The notes under the pieces: generated by a model
Databases searched by the model: none
Seen by the model: only the letters and a program-made list of their open reading frames with translations
Told to the model about the DNA's origin: nothing
Shown: positions 1 to 11,099 of the stretch, in pieces
Layout: the number at the start of each line of letters is the position of its first letter
Position numbering within the stretch: position 1 is the first letter of the stretch
Program-made: the position numbers and the translations under genes
Assembly (NCBI RefSeq): GCF_009730915.1
Contig: NC_052489.1
Coordinates: forward strand, 1,426,001 to 1,490,000
DNA: 64,000 bases
Reading direction: 5' to 3'
Source of the DNA: Dioscorea cayenensis subsp. rotundata
Taxonomy: Eukaryota > Streptophyta > Magnoliopsida > Dioscoreales > Dioscoreaceae

Positions 1-29
1 TGTTTTTGGTTTGTGTTTGAACTTTTAAG

Positions 30-80
30 GAAGGCATGGGAACTGGTCAGCAAATTTCATTTGGAGTAGCATCAACATGA
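30..80 (+). CDS. Possible terminal exon of a gene lying left of the window
   Basis: A pyrimidine-rich stretch ending in AG at 28-29 is followed by 16 open codons and TGA at 78-80 (peptide EGMGTGQQISFGVAST). The next 150 bases look like a 3' UTR. I do not recognise the peptide. If real, the gene runs on the plus strand and converges on the NudC gene. A chance short frame is the main alternative. Confidence 0.25.
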   Translation, partial: EGMGTGQQISFGVAST

Positions 81-780
81 TAAGCCAAGAACTGTGTACT
101 GGTGTGTGTTAGTAGTCTATTTATTTTTAAGATCGGATGTTTTATTTTTCCTATTGTATGTTCTAGATATAATTGCTGAAAATTAGTGTAATTAAACACG
201 TTTTATACTTTTTAGTATCTTTCTTTCCATCTTTCTTTATTTTTGGTATCTTCTCTTATCAACACCAAACCCATTATCATGAATGGGTTCAACAAAGGTT
301 GTTATTGTTCTGAAGTTATTAGTGGTATGCACAATGTGTAACCTAGAGTAATAGTGCGTAAATCATAATTTTGTTTTTGACCTAATTAAATTTATTTTTT
401 TTAAAAGAAATTAAAATTTTAATTTCCTCATTAATAATGATTATTTACTAATATATATTATCTAATATCTTTATTTGTAATTAAATCTTGTACATGCTTA
501 AAAATAAGAATGAAAAAAAAGTATTCATAACCAAAGAGAATTTTCCGAGGTAATAAGAGTTCGTTGATAAAATGGTGAATGGCACACAACGGTAGTTCCA
601 TAGATTCCAAGCATAGGAAAAAGAACGCAAAAAATAACTAGAAGCTAACACATTAAGAGTCAACCAAATAGATTTCTTTGACAGCAATATATGTCCACTT
701 AAAAAATCCCCTAAAACCCTCACGATTACCATTAAAACTACAAACGAAATAGGGTCGATTGAGTAATGATGTCACTTTTA

Positions 781-3660
781 TCAACCCATTTTGGCCTTAG
801 AAAAGTCCATCTCCGGATGCTGCAAAAAATAAACAAAGACATTGATAAAAAATCTGAAAGAAAAGGCATAACAGCTGAGGGAAGCTTATTCACCTGTGCC
901 ATGAATTTCTTCATAATTTCTTGCTTCTGCATCTCATCACTGCTTGGGAGCCCCATGGATTTCTGTCTCTGGTCAAACTGGAAATGCACATCAATGAAAG
1001 GCATTAGTCAATAGAAACAGAAAATAGAACAGTAACATTTCCACAGGGAAAAAAAACACTGGACTTGCATGCATTGTGAACATAAAGGTCTAAAAATAGT
1101 TTAGCACAAGAGCACAAAATAGCATGACATTGATTGATGAGTAAGGATGGTATGAGATGATATGTGAGTGTACGTACATAGTAAAATCAATGATCTATAC
1201 TAAAACGGAAAAAGAGTTAGTATTAAATAGCATCAGGATTTTACCATCATTTTCTCCACCGTTTGCCTGGTTTCAGGATCCAAATCAGACAGCTTACTGT
1301 TCTCAGGTTCAACCTTTTGTGTATCAATCTCAGGGTCACCTTTTATCAATGATTTCCACCATTCCATCTGATTGTGTTTGGTCAAAAGTATTGAGAGGGA
1401 TTTTTCATCTTCTGCATGAGCACACAAAGGAAAATAAATGAGATGGAAAATTCCAATGGAACAACCAGCTATATCCTCAGAGAACACTTGTGCAGTCAGA
1501 TGAAGATACAAACCTATGCTCCAAAAGCAATCATCTGGTTTCACAGCTTGATAAAGTTCACCCTAAAAGAACAAAATACACATTTCACTTTGAATCTGAT
1601 TAAAACATACTACAACTTTAATGTTGATTTAAGTGGTAAATATCAACACAATGACAACAAAAGCAATAAGCCACTTACATCGATGATGGGGGGGTTTCCC
1701 TTCAAACCAACCTTCAGATGGTTCTTCTTAATCTCACACGTGACAAACCGTGACTTCGTCCCAGGAGGGATGGGGACACTAACACTAACCTCCTGAAGGA
1801 TTTGGGTCCAGGAATAGTTTTCTAAATCCAGACCATTTCCAGAGTTTGGTGCTGTAGATATAGAATAAAAACATTCAGATTTGCACATAAACTAGTTTTC
1901 TCAAGCTGCAAATTAACATGCAGAGTGTCAATTAAAATGAAATTTATATCTCATGCAAGGGTGATTTCTGTTCATCATCTATGTTTCTAGTATACCGCCT
2001 TCTCAAAGCAAATACGTGGCAGTTAAGCTCATTAACCCACTTGTATTGCATATGCTTGAGAGATACAACACCTACAAGGATATATTACATCATAACAAAC
2101 GAAGTTACTAGCAAGGCATTGACCCAATCACTGTCATGGTAGAGAGTAACAACCTCCAACAGATCCTCCATATCAGATTTTCCAGAAAATCGAAACTAGT
2201 GCAATAATGGCAATCAGATTAGGAGTCCCATCCTCTTTAGTCAATAAAGGACCTCTTATAAAATCCCCAACTTCAAATACCTTGTCCATCAAAGGCCACT
2301 AATTCTAAAGATCAGCATCATAAATCCAAAAAAAAAGAACCCATACCTCCACATAAAGTAGTAACTTGATTAGATTGCAATGAAGGTAGGAAATTATCTA
2401 AGTTCATGCAAATAGATTAACTATCATATACAATTCAATGCATGCCCATGTAAATAAATTTGTGAATGTTTATATAAACCAACAAGTATTTCTAATTAAC
2501 ACAGAATTGATAGAGGTAAAGAGGCATGTGTTACAATAAAGTTCAGAATTTGGATGTGAGCTATTTAACAAAATGTGTTCAATGCCGCAAGCATTGCTCA
2601 AAATATCTCACATGCCATTTTAATTTTGCTCTCCTTATAAAAACACACACACACACACACACATTTTTTTGACACATTAATGATGATATAAACTTTAGTC
2701 TTTTAACACAATTCCCATTAAATATTTTCATATTTTCAGACATATACAGCTACATAATCTCTCTATCAGCCTCATATATTTGGAAAAGTACACAAAGTGG
2801 AGTCAGAATTTTGCAAAGGAATTTCGCACGGGCTATTCTCTTAATATTAGCCCAGATATTATCTTATGTCAACTATAAAGACCATGCCCTAGATAAACCT
2901 TTCTTTGTCATTAGTAAAACTATGTACCTGTCTTTGAGTTGCTGTTTTCCTTCTCTAACCACCAATGTCAATTATTTTGCTCATATACCCTATATCTAAT
3001 CCTTTGCAATGTCCAAGTTTAATAGCCTATAATTCATAAAACACATCAAGAAACAAAAGATCACAAAGAGAATACAAACATTATCGACATATCATAAACA
3101 ATCTCATGACGAATAATTCAATCATGGCAATCAAGCCTATCCGAATAAAGCATCAAATCAGATTTGAGTAATTAAGTGATTGACTAGATTAATGTGCTAG
3201 AAAGAGAGATGAAGAGGCAAAGAAACTCACTGCCGCCGCTGCTCTTCTCTTTCTCTTCGGCCGCCTCCGCAGGTTGTTTCTCTGAAGTCATCTCCTCTTT
3301 CAGCTTCAAAGAAGTCTCCTTTGGTTTCTCAGCTTGAACGGAGGCCTTGCGAGCAGCCTCAGCCTCCTTCTGGCGCCTCTCATCGGCGACCACTTTGTCC
3401 CTGGCAGCAGATACCACAGCCATGATCTTCTTCACCCCAGACTCATCCTTGAAGAGATCCGACTTTCTCCGAAGTACATCGATCACAGTTTCCAAGAAAG
3501 GCATAGTGCCTTTCTTGGCGAGGATCGAGCAAAGCACCTCCTCGTCCGTGGCATCAACGGCGGGGAACTTTGACGGAGAAGATGATGAAGACGAAGAAGA
3601 AGGCTTCGTCTGCTTCTGCTCCTGTACCTGTTCCTCTTCGAGATCGGAGAGCACCGCCAT
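781..3660 (-). CDS. BOB1: NudC-domain co-chaperone, BOBBER1-like, six exons
   Basis: Exons read on the minus strand are 3660-3231, 1851-1679, 1562-1514, 1411-1245, 977-894 and 819-781. They join in frame to 313 residues ending in TGA, close to the usual BOB1 length. The N-terminal exon holds a NudC N-terminal helical region and a charged K/E-rich linker. The CS domain follows (ENYSWTQ, then PPGTKSR and [13 protein letters not shown], then DDCFWSI). The C-terminal tail has [19 protein letters not shown] and [10 protein letters not shown], all hallmarks of plant NudC/BOBBER proteins. The family binds Hsp90/misfolded clients and in Arabidopsis acts in thermotolerance and auxin-linked patterning. 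The ATG at 3660 is chosen because the upstream in-frame extension (to 3816) has no family resemblance and overlaps promoter motifs. No damage seen. The function is inferred from the family. Confidence 0.93.
2641..2664. repeat. (CA)n microsatellite
   Basis: About ten CA units inside the long first intron of the NudC gene. A possible polymorphic marker; no function implied. Confidence 0.85.
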
Positions 3661-3809
3661 GGCTGAGATCGAGAGCTCGAGAGATCGAGAGGGTTCGCGA
3701 GTTGGAGGAAAACGAAGAGCACGAGGGTTTAGGTTATAAGCTTTATAGCGGCAGAGTGAAAGCTCTGGAAACTTCACTTCAATCTCAACGAAGAAGCCCA
3801 ATCCAGCTC

Positions 3810-3840
3810 GGCCCATTTACAATTTTGGGCCCATATGCAA
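3810..3840 (-). promoter_or_regulatory. Site II-type GGCCCA/TGGGCC elements upstream of the NudC gene
   Basis: A GGCCCA at about 3810-3815 and a palindromic TGGGCCCA at 3826-3833 lie 150-175 bases upstream of the NudC start codon, with a further TGGGCT nearby. TGGGCC/T site II elements bind TCP factors and are typical of plant housekeeping and growth-related promoters. The assignment rests on motif and position only. Confidence 0.5.
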
Positions 3841-3956
3841 TATGGGCTAGTCTACATTTTTTTCAATTTGATATGAGCCCATTTAATAATTATGTTTTTG
3901 ATCTAGTTATTCAAGAACATCTCTTGTTGGACTCAGCTCACCTTTAAAGTTATATA

Positions 3957-4214
3957 TAGGTCAAAATATCGAAATAGTCCATCTATTTTGTATTTTCTGT
4001 TTTTTTTAATCCATATAATGTAAAATTCTCTTTTTTTGTTCTCGCACATTTTTATCCTTTTGGTCTCTCTAATTGACAGATTTGTCATTTTGGTCATTTC
4101 AGTTGAAGAATTGGAGATGAAAATGTTCAGATACGAGGACCAAAAGGACAGATTTTATATTATAGAGACTAAAAAAATGAAAAATGCAAAATAGAAAGGA
4201 TTATTTTGATATCA
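3957..4214. mobile_element. Foldback MITE with long imperfect inverted repeats (Mutator-like)
   Basis: The left end (about 3960-4025: CATCTATTTTGTATTTTC...) matches the reverse complement of the right end (about 4150-4212) over roughly 60-70 bp with mismatches. The core holds a second inverted match (CCTTTTGGTC versus GACCAAAAGG). There is no coding sequence. Long terminal repeats of this kind suggest a non-autonomous Mutator-like element. Exact ends and target duplication are unclear. Confidence 0.5.
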
Positions 4215-5257
4215 TAATAGATTATAATTTTGAGATAAATTGAGTTGGATTTCAATTTTTAATTATTTGATTATAATTTTGAAGTAAACTAAATCACTTT
4301 TCAAATTAAATATAAATGAGTTAAAATAATCTTTTTAAAATTAATTTTGAGCTTGAACCTAACAGAGTCTGATCAGACATTAATGACAGTGATGTTTTAA
4401 TTTGATTGTTTGATTTTTCCCCAAATTGTATTTGGTTCAATCCTAATAATATATGGTTTTATATTAGAGTTTCAATTATTTTTATTTTTATTTTGGTGAA
4501 GCTTGTTTCTAAGTAAGAAGAGACAACCAGTTCAAAATTTCTGAATATATTTGCTATTCCTACCATATTGCTCAGATATCTTCAATGTGAATTCTTTTTC
4601 TTACTACATATCAATGAAAAGCCATATATGTGGAAACACTTGTAACACCAAACTAAAATGAATCCAAATATATATATCAATTATTAAATTGAGAGTAAAG
4701 TAAAATCATATTATTATTTTATGGATCCACTCAAAGGGTTAAAAGTTGCAATCCAATTGAATGGTGGTGGGTAACCAAGTCAGAAAGCAAGAACAGGTCA
4801 GCGAGACTAGTGCACCAAGTCCCTCATAAATTCACTGATAGCGACTCATAACGCCACCCTTCACCAAGTGCCTTTCATCCTTAGCTGGACTTCCTTATCT
4901 ATAGACATCATATGCCATATATATAATAATATACCACAATTATATTTTATTTAAAAAAAAAAATCAATGTTCATCTGTAATCTTATTGCTACTCGATATA
5001 GGTCCCACAATTTCCCGACCAGAACCACGACCATGCATTTATTGCAGCTAAATGCATGCTGCTCCATTCATGACTCACAAATTATCATTTTATTATCATA
5101 TTTATTATTGCTATTATTATAATTATTGAATAATAATAATAAAATACATGCACATTGAATTGGGTTCGCATTATTGATAACCACAAGCATGACAACAAGG
5201 ACGGTTACTATGAGGACAAAACTATCTATCTGTGATGGAGTTGACTCGGTGCTAGAA
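4215..5257. other. AT-rich spacer between NudC promoter and MYB 3' end
   Basis: No open frame with family resemblance or RNA gene was seen. It holds the 3' flank of the minus-strand MYB gene and short AT-rich low-complexity tracts. Confidence 0.6.
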
Positions 5258-5346
5258 CTAGAAGACTGAAGGCGAGTTTGAAGGAGATGATGAGTTGACT
5301 AAGTCAAGGATGCTGTCCCAGTAGTTACTGTTACTATTGTTGTTGA

Positions 5347-5379
<33 letters not shown>

Positions 5380-6493
5380 GGTTCTCTTGTTCTTCTTCAA
5401 CACAGCTTCCTTGAGCTTCTAAGTTCTCAGATGAGTTATCTAATAACATGCCACAAAACCCATGTCCATTTTCATTTTCAGTTTCAGTTCCGGGATTAAG
5501 CCACGTTGACTTTCCAAAGCATTTCCAGTCAACTTCTTGGTCAACGGGGCAGAGCTGGGTTTGTGTCATGATGGTGGTGGTGGGAATTGGGTGGCCGGTG
5601 GTGGAGAAGCTTAGCGTTGACGTTGGGGACTCAAGGTCAACGCCGGTGGATGATGATACGCTTTGCCATGCTTTGAAGACGTCGAGACAAGGTGGCGGAG
5701 GCGGCGGAGGAGGAGGAGGAGGAGGCGTTGACTTGGTTGGGTTGGTGGTGCATGATGATGAAGTTGATGATTGCCTAAGCGTTGACTCTCTAACAAGTCT
5801 AGCTTCGGCTTCAAGCCGAGCACTCTCCCACTGAGCCATGTGGCTAAGGTTAGCCGCATTCTTTGTTTGGCAACCAAGTGTTTCATTTTTGGGCTTGTGA
5901 GTCACTGGATCAATCCCCATCTTTGCTAGTCTTTTCTTCAAGTGTGTGTTCCAATAGTTCTTGATCTCATTATCAGTTCTCTTTGGCAAGTGTGTTGCAA
6001 TTGCCGACCATCTAAATAATACCAAAATAAACATCATCTAATTCTTAATTATATATAGAGAATGAAATTAAGAAACTAACTCATGTATATATATATATAT
6101 ATATATAAATACCTGTTGCCGAGTAATGCATGGAGTTGGATAATGGTTTGTTCTTCTTGCAAACTGAATTTGCCTCTCTTTATATCAGGTCTCAAGTAGT
6201 TAGTCCATCTTAATCTGCAGCTTTTTCCACATCTTTGTAGTCCTGTTTCAAATCATTGAAGAAAATTAAACAAAATAAATCATATGCATGTGATGATGTG
6301 ATTGCATGCATGCACGTATATATATATGCATGGAATTATAGAATTAGTACGTGAACTCACCGGCTTTGGTAGGCAATGCACGCCAACTTCCATGGCCGTG
6401 TTCTTCAATGTAAGCCAAGAGTTTCTGGTCCTCCTCCGGCGTCCAAGGCCCTTTCTTCAAGCCAATCTTTTCGCAACACGGTGACCGGCCCAT
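5258..6493 (-). CDS. MYB16/106-like: R2R3-MYB transcription factor, subgroup 9 (MIXTA-like)
   Basis: Exons are 6493-6361, 6242-6113 and 6011-5258, giving 338 residues from MGRSPCCEK to PSVF. Intron positions in R2 and R3 are those usual for R2R3-MYBs. R2 spans about residues 14-61 ([26 protein letters not shown]) and R3 about 67-112 ([24 protein letters not shown]). The motif [18 protein letters not shown] after R3 is the subgroup-9 signature shared with AtMYB16/MYB106. Those proteins promote conical cell shape, trichome and cuticle development. A 12-proline run and an asparagine run interrupted once by isoleucine (coded by a GTT/TTG repeat) make the C-terminal region low-complexity. It would act in the nucleus. 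No damage is visible. Which paralogue of the subgroup it is cannot be settled here. Confidence 0.93.
5338..5380. repeat. Coding trinucleotide repeat (poly-Asn tract of the MYB)
   Basis: An imperfect GTT/TTG array read on the minus strand as AAC/AAT codons. It is likely to vary in length between alleles. Confidence 0.85.
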
Positions 6494-8741
6494 TTCGGCT
6501 TCTCTTTCGGCACTTTGATCAGATCCTTCAGAGATATCCAGGTTGTAAAATGGAAGAACATAACAGGGGTACTACTAATGTGGTTGTGCTTTGAGTGAGA
6601 AGGTTAGAGAAGTGGATGGATAAATAGAGAGAGACAAGATGAGCATTGAAGAAAGGTCAGCTGAATAAATAAGGTATAGTCATAAATCTTACTACAAAAC
6701 ACCAATGACCATTAAGTGCAACTAATATCATCTTATAAGCTTTTATAGTAATATTCATATCATTCACATTCATGAACAGTACGTGTGAGATTCATTAAGC
6801 TTAATTAATTGATCCTTAATATTATACATGTACATATGAGAATATATTTATATATTATATTAGATATATATATATATATATATATGTGAATGTGAGTGAT
6901 GATGAGATAGCATTAATTTGGCAATGGATGGCCGCCTTAGCGGAGGAGGCAATTGTATGATGGTGAGAGAAAGGTGGTATTTCATTGGGGACCAAAAGAT
7001 ATAATTAATTGGTCTTTAAATTATTAATGGACTCTAATTATATACAAAAGCATGGAAAGCAAATGCAATGAGACTTTGTCATTTAGATGTTAACAAGTCA
7101 CAAGTGCATCATTTAATTGGTAATTTAAGTGTGATAAAGGCTTTCAATACTACCTTAATAGTTAGGTTGATAAGTAAAATTAATTATATATATTCAACTT
7201 AAAAGAGTGTGAAATTAATTTCATTTGAACTTGGTGGTAAGTGGTTAAATAATAGTAGTTAATGCTGTATGAAGTTTCAATTGCAACTAAATTGGCGGCT
7301 TGGATTTAGAGTCTTTGATGGGTTATTATAATTTTGAAGCCTTGCAATCAATATATCAATACTTGCATGTCTGTATTTGTCCACCGTACATACATACTTA
7401 TCTAGATAGATTCTCTTGTCCTGTGTTACTATAATAAAATATATTTTTTTATCTTCAATAATTTTAAAGTACTTGTACTAGAAATTAAATATCAAGTTAT
7501 CGTTTTTTTGGAAAAAACCAAAATTATTAATATTTTTGGGGAAATATAATAAAGTTGTTGAATGTTTTGTGTAGAAACATATAGAAGACAACATACATGT
7601 CTAGCTGTGAAGCTGGTACTAAATTACTTGTGTAAAACACTAAAATGGTTATTTTTATCAAATAAATGGTTCTACAAAATTATTATTATTATGTTGTTTT
7701 TTTATTCTGATTTTGTTTTAAAAAAATAAATCCAAATGGTTCTTATGTTAAACACGTTTAGTTTTGGTAGGTGAAACTCTTATTTTTATCTCTATATATT
7801 TTAATCTAAAAATAATAAAAAATCAATTTTGGTTGTTCTTAAATTGAATGAAAATGTTAATATAGCCTCTATACTGAGGAAAAAATACAGCAATTTTTTG
7901 GTTTTTATTCAAATTATTTTAATCCTCATACTTAAATAAATATTGTTATCATATATCAAAATAAAATATCAATCAAAAGCACATTATGCACTAATCTTTA
8001 TACGGTCAAATGGTAAAAAATAAAAATAGAAAAATAAAATAAATACAGTGAGCATTAAAGTAGAGATAGTGTCATTTATGTTATTTATTGTTAATTGAAT
8101 GATATGTTGATAAAATAAATTCATAAAACAATGACTTCCAACCATTATTTTTAATGGATTATTTCATGTGAATCAAACTAATACAAAATCTGTACCTTGG
8201 ATAATATATTCAATTAGGTGCCCTCAATTATTGAGAAAGAAAATATATATATATATATATCCACACACGCACATATATATTATTTCTTTTCACATTGAAG
8301 TAGGTTTAGTTCTTTAGAAGGATTGAGAAAAAAAAACCTACAACTAATAATACTATAAAGAGAGAGGAACTCAATAAATGATTGTGCCTATTCCATGATG
8401 TGCTTAGATGGAATGACAAATAGATTATAATCTGCAAATTAAAATTAAGATATTAATGAAATATTATATCCACTTAATAATAACAATAATAAAAATAAAT
8501 GTTTTTATTAATGCCCCTCAATACTATTAATTAGTAGTTTTAATGCAATTTATTTTTCTTCTTAAAAAGAAGAAGAAAAAAAGAAAAGAAAAAATAAAAA
8601 AATATAGAGCCACTTCATTGCTAGCGGCTGCATTGAAAGTGGCAAAAGCATGGCACTTACTGTGCCGTTACGTTGAGTGAGTTAAGTACACTGTACTTCT
8701 ATGGTCCCAATCAATACTTATTGTCTATTCTTGGTCCACTA

Positions 8742-8784
<43 letters not shown>

Positions 8785-9555
8785 AGTGTGAAACAATGTG
8801 TGTGTGGAATATAATTATTGGGTTTTTTTTTAATATTTCTTTGATATGTATATGTATATATATATATATATATATATAATGATAACTACTTGGCTTCTTT
8901 GTAGTCACTTGTTCCTGTCTAAAATTTTTGTTATTATAACTTATATTATACATATAATATATTGAATAGTTTATTGTTAACAATGCATTAGTTTTACTTT
9001 TACTATAAAAATATGAAAAGCCACCCCTTAGTAACATTTTGAAAACTTTAGATGATATTTTGTTAGAGTAATAATCATACTTGTGCATATACTGTGTACT
9101 TAATATATACCCTTGTGTATACATACTCATGTATACATCTTTCTTATATTTATATGGGTTGATTTTACTCTAATAAATATACATTCATTCTCTTCTCTCA
9201 ACTTTATATCTACCCATAATTCAGTTAGCAAGGCATAAAATTCATTTATATATAATCAAGATATTAAGAACAATCAAGTATTATTATATAGTTAATAATA
9301 ATAAACAAATTTTATGATAAATCACGCACTTCAAAATTTGAACCATATGTAGACATATTACAATGAGTTATACAATTAGTAAATTAATTTTTTTTGTTTT
9401 TTTATAAAATATTATAAATCAATACAATATAGATTTTTTTTTCTTATTTTCAAATAATTTTTATTGTTATTCAAAGTAAACAATATTGCATTTGAGTTGA
9501 TGATATTATATATAAGCTTGTGAAGGTTGAAGCATATATTGTTTTAAATTCTGAT
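6494..9555. other. MYB promoter and AT-rich spacer
   Basis: No gene was recognised. AT-rich DNA with (AT)n tracts at about 6861-6885, 8254-8270 and 8857-8878 and a long (ATT)n at 8742-8783. The 200-300 bases upstream of 6493 should hold the MYB core promoter, but I could not single out a convincing TATA box among the AT tracts. Confidence 0.6.
8742..8783. repeat. (ATT)n microsatellite, about 14 units
   Basis: Uninterrupted ATT units visible directly in the sequence. Confidence 0.95.
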
Positions 9556-9668
9556 ATTTTTTTATTTTTTTTATTTTTTTTAGAAGGTGACAAACAGTGG
9601 GTTCTCCCCGAAACAAACACTCTACGTAAGAAAACTTGATACCAATTGACCCAAAGGTTGTTTGTTAT
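9556..9668 (-). mobile_element. Short SINE copy, tRNA-derived head plus A-rich tail
   Basis: Read on the minus strand it begins TTTGGGTCAATTGGTATCAA (box-A like), runs through CGGGGAGAACC and ends in an A-rich tail (9556-9581). Head and middle match the longer SINE at 54642-54811, but about 60 bp of the 3' body is missing. No coding capacity. The target duplication is not clear. Confidence 0.6.
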
Positions 9669-10459
9669 TTTTTTCTATATATTTATTAAATATTAAAATT
9701 TGTCAAATTTGCTTGCTCTCAACCTCCAAACAATAACATGCATGAATTTTGGTCATTAAAAGTAAATGCAAATCTACCAAAATGTCTATATGTTGCCTTC
9801 TTAATTAATCACAAATATTGATGTGATTTCATGCCTCTCTCAAATTTGTCTTGTTGAATCTTCTCCATCATTAAATTCACCCACATTTCTTATTAATACC
9901 CATCTTATCAAGTGCATTTTGTACTCGCTTCTTTGTCTCTTTTAATCTTTAATGCATTTGTTAATTACTCTTTGGTTAATTGTGTATTTTAATTTTTAAC
10001 CCAAAATATATAGTGCCACTTTGGTATATAAACCATAAGGAAAATATTTATTTTGGTATTTGAATCATATAAATGCATTTATTCTATTTAGCATACATTT
10101 TTTCTTTTTTTCTTTTTCTTTTTAATGACATCTCAACTAAATAAAATATAATAATAATTCATTATGGAAAAACTTATATATCACCAACCAACGATGTTAG
10201 ACGAAAGGATATCATACATATGTTGAATTAAAAGGACAAAGCTTCTTGTTTAATTATTTTAATTAAGAGGTAGGTGTGGTGGTGCTTGATTCAATTTAAA
10301 TCAATTCCATTAATTATTCCATTAATTTGATTTTAATTTTCACATTGACATTAATTAATTAATTTATTAATTATTTTAAGAAATTAATTAATAATAAATA
10401 TACATTATGGCGTTAGTTAAACTAGTTGGTAAAGTTATTTATTTTACTATATTTTCATA
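9669..10459. other. AT-rich spacer
   Basis: Nothing recognisable apart from poly-A/T and TTAATTAA-rich low complexity. Confidence 0.6.
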
Positions 10460-10945
10460 TATTTACAAATTTTTTACTTTCAAATATAAATTCTTATTTA
10501 TTTTCTCATATACATTACATTTTCATATTTATTTTTTTAAAATATTAATTTTTTTTTATTAATGGAATCAATTCAATCAAATTTAACTTTCTTTATATCT
10601 AACAAACCAAACATCACATTCTTATTAAATTTTTTTCTCTCAAATATAAATTCTTAATTATTTTCTCATATATATTTTCATATTTAATTTTTTTATATAT
10701 CAACTTTACTTTTTTTTATTAATGGAATCAATTCAATCAAATTTAACTTTCTTTATATCTAACCAGCCAAACATCACATTCTTATTTAATTTTTACTTTC
10801 AAATATAAATTCTTATTTATTTTCTTATATACATTTTCATATTTAATTTTTTTTTGAAATATGAACTTTATTTTTTATTAATGGAATCAATTCAATCAAA
10901 TTTAATATTCTTTATATCTAACCAACCAAACATCGCATTCATTAT
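10460..10945. repeat. Tandem repeat, about three units of 159-160 bp
   Basis: The block CAAATATAAATTCTTA recurs at 10481, 10641 and 10800, and AATGGAATCAATTCAATCAA recurs at 10561, 10721 and 10880. Spacing is therefore 159-160 bp with modest divergence. Each unit also carries AACCAAACATC. No coding potential. Confidence 0.85.
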
Positions 10946-11099
10946 TCTGACTAGCTTAATGAAATCCATCTTATTAAAAATAAACGAAAATTAATACGAT
11001 CTTATTCTTACAACTCAACCAAAAACCGTACAATGATAAAATAGACGAATAAATCAAGTTGATCCGTACTATTAATCGACCATTATTCATCATCCAAAC

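Noticed and set aside
3184-3816. Upstream extension of the NudC frame from 3816
   Set aside because: It crosses the site II promoter motifs and lacks family similarity; the ATG at 3660 fits the family start.
8673-9130. Open frames rich in Tyr/Ile
   Set aside because: Produced by (ATT)n and (AT)n microsatellites.
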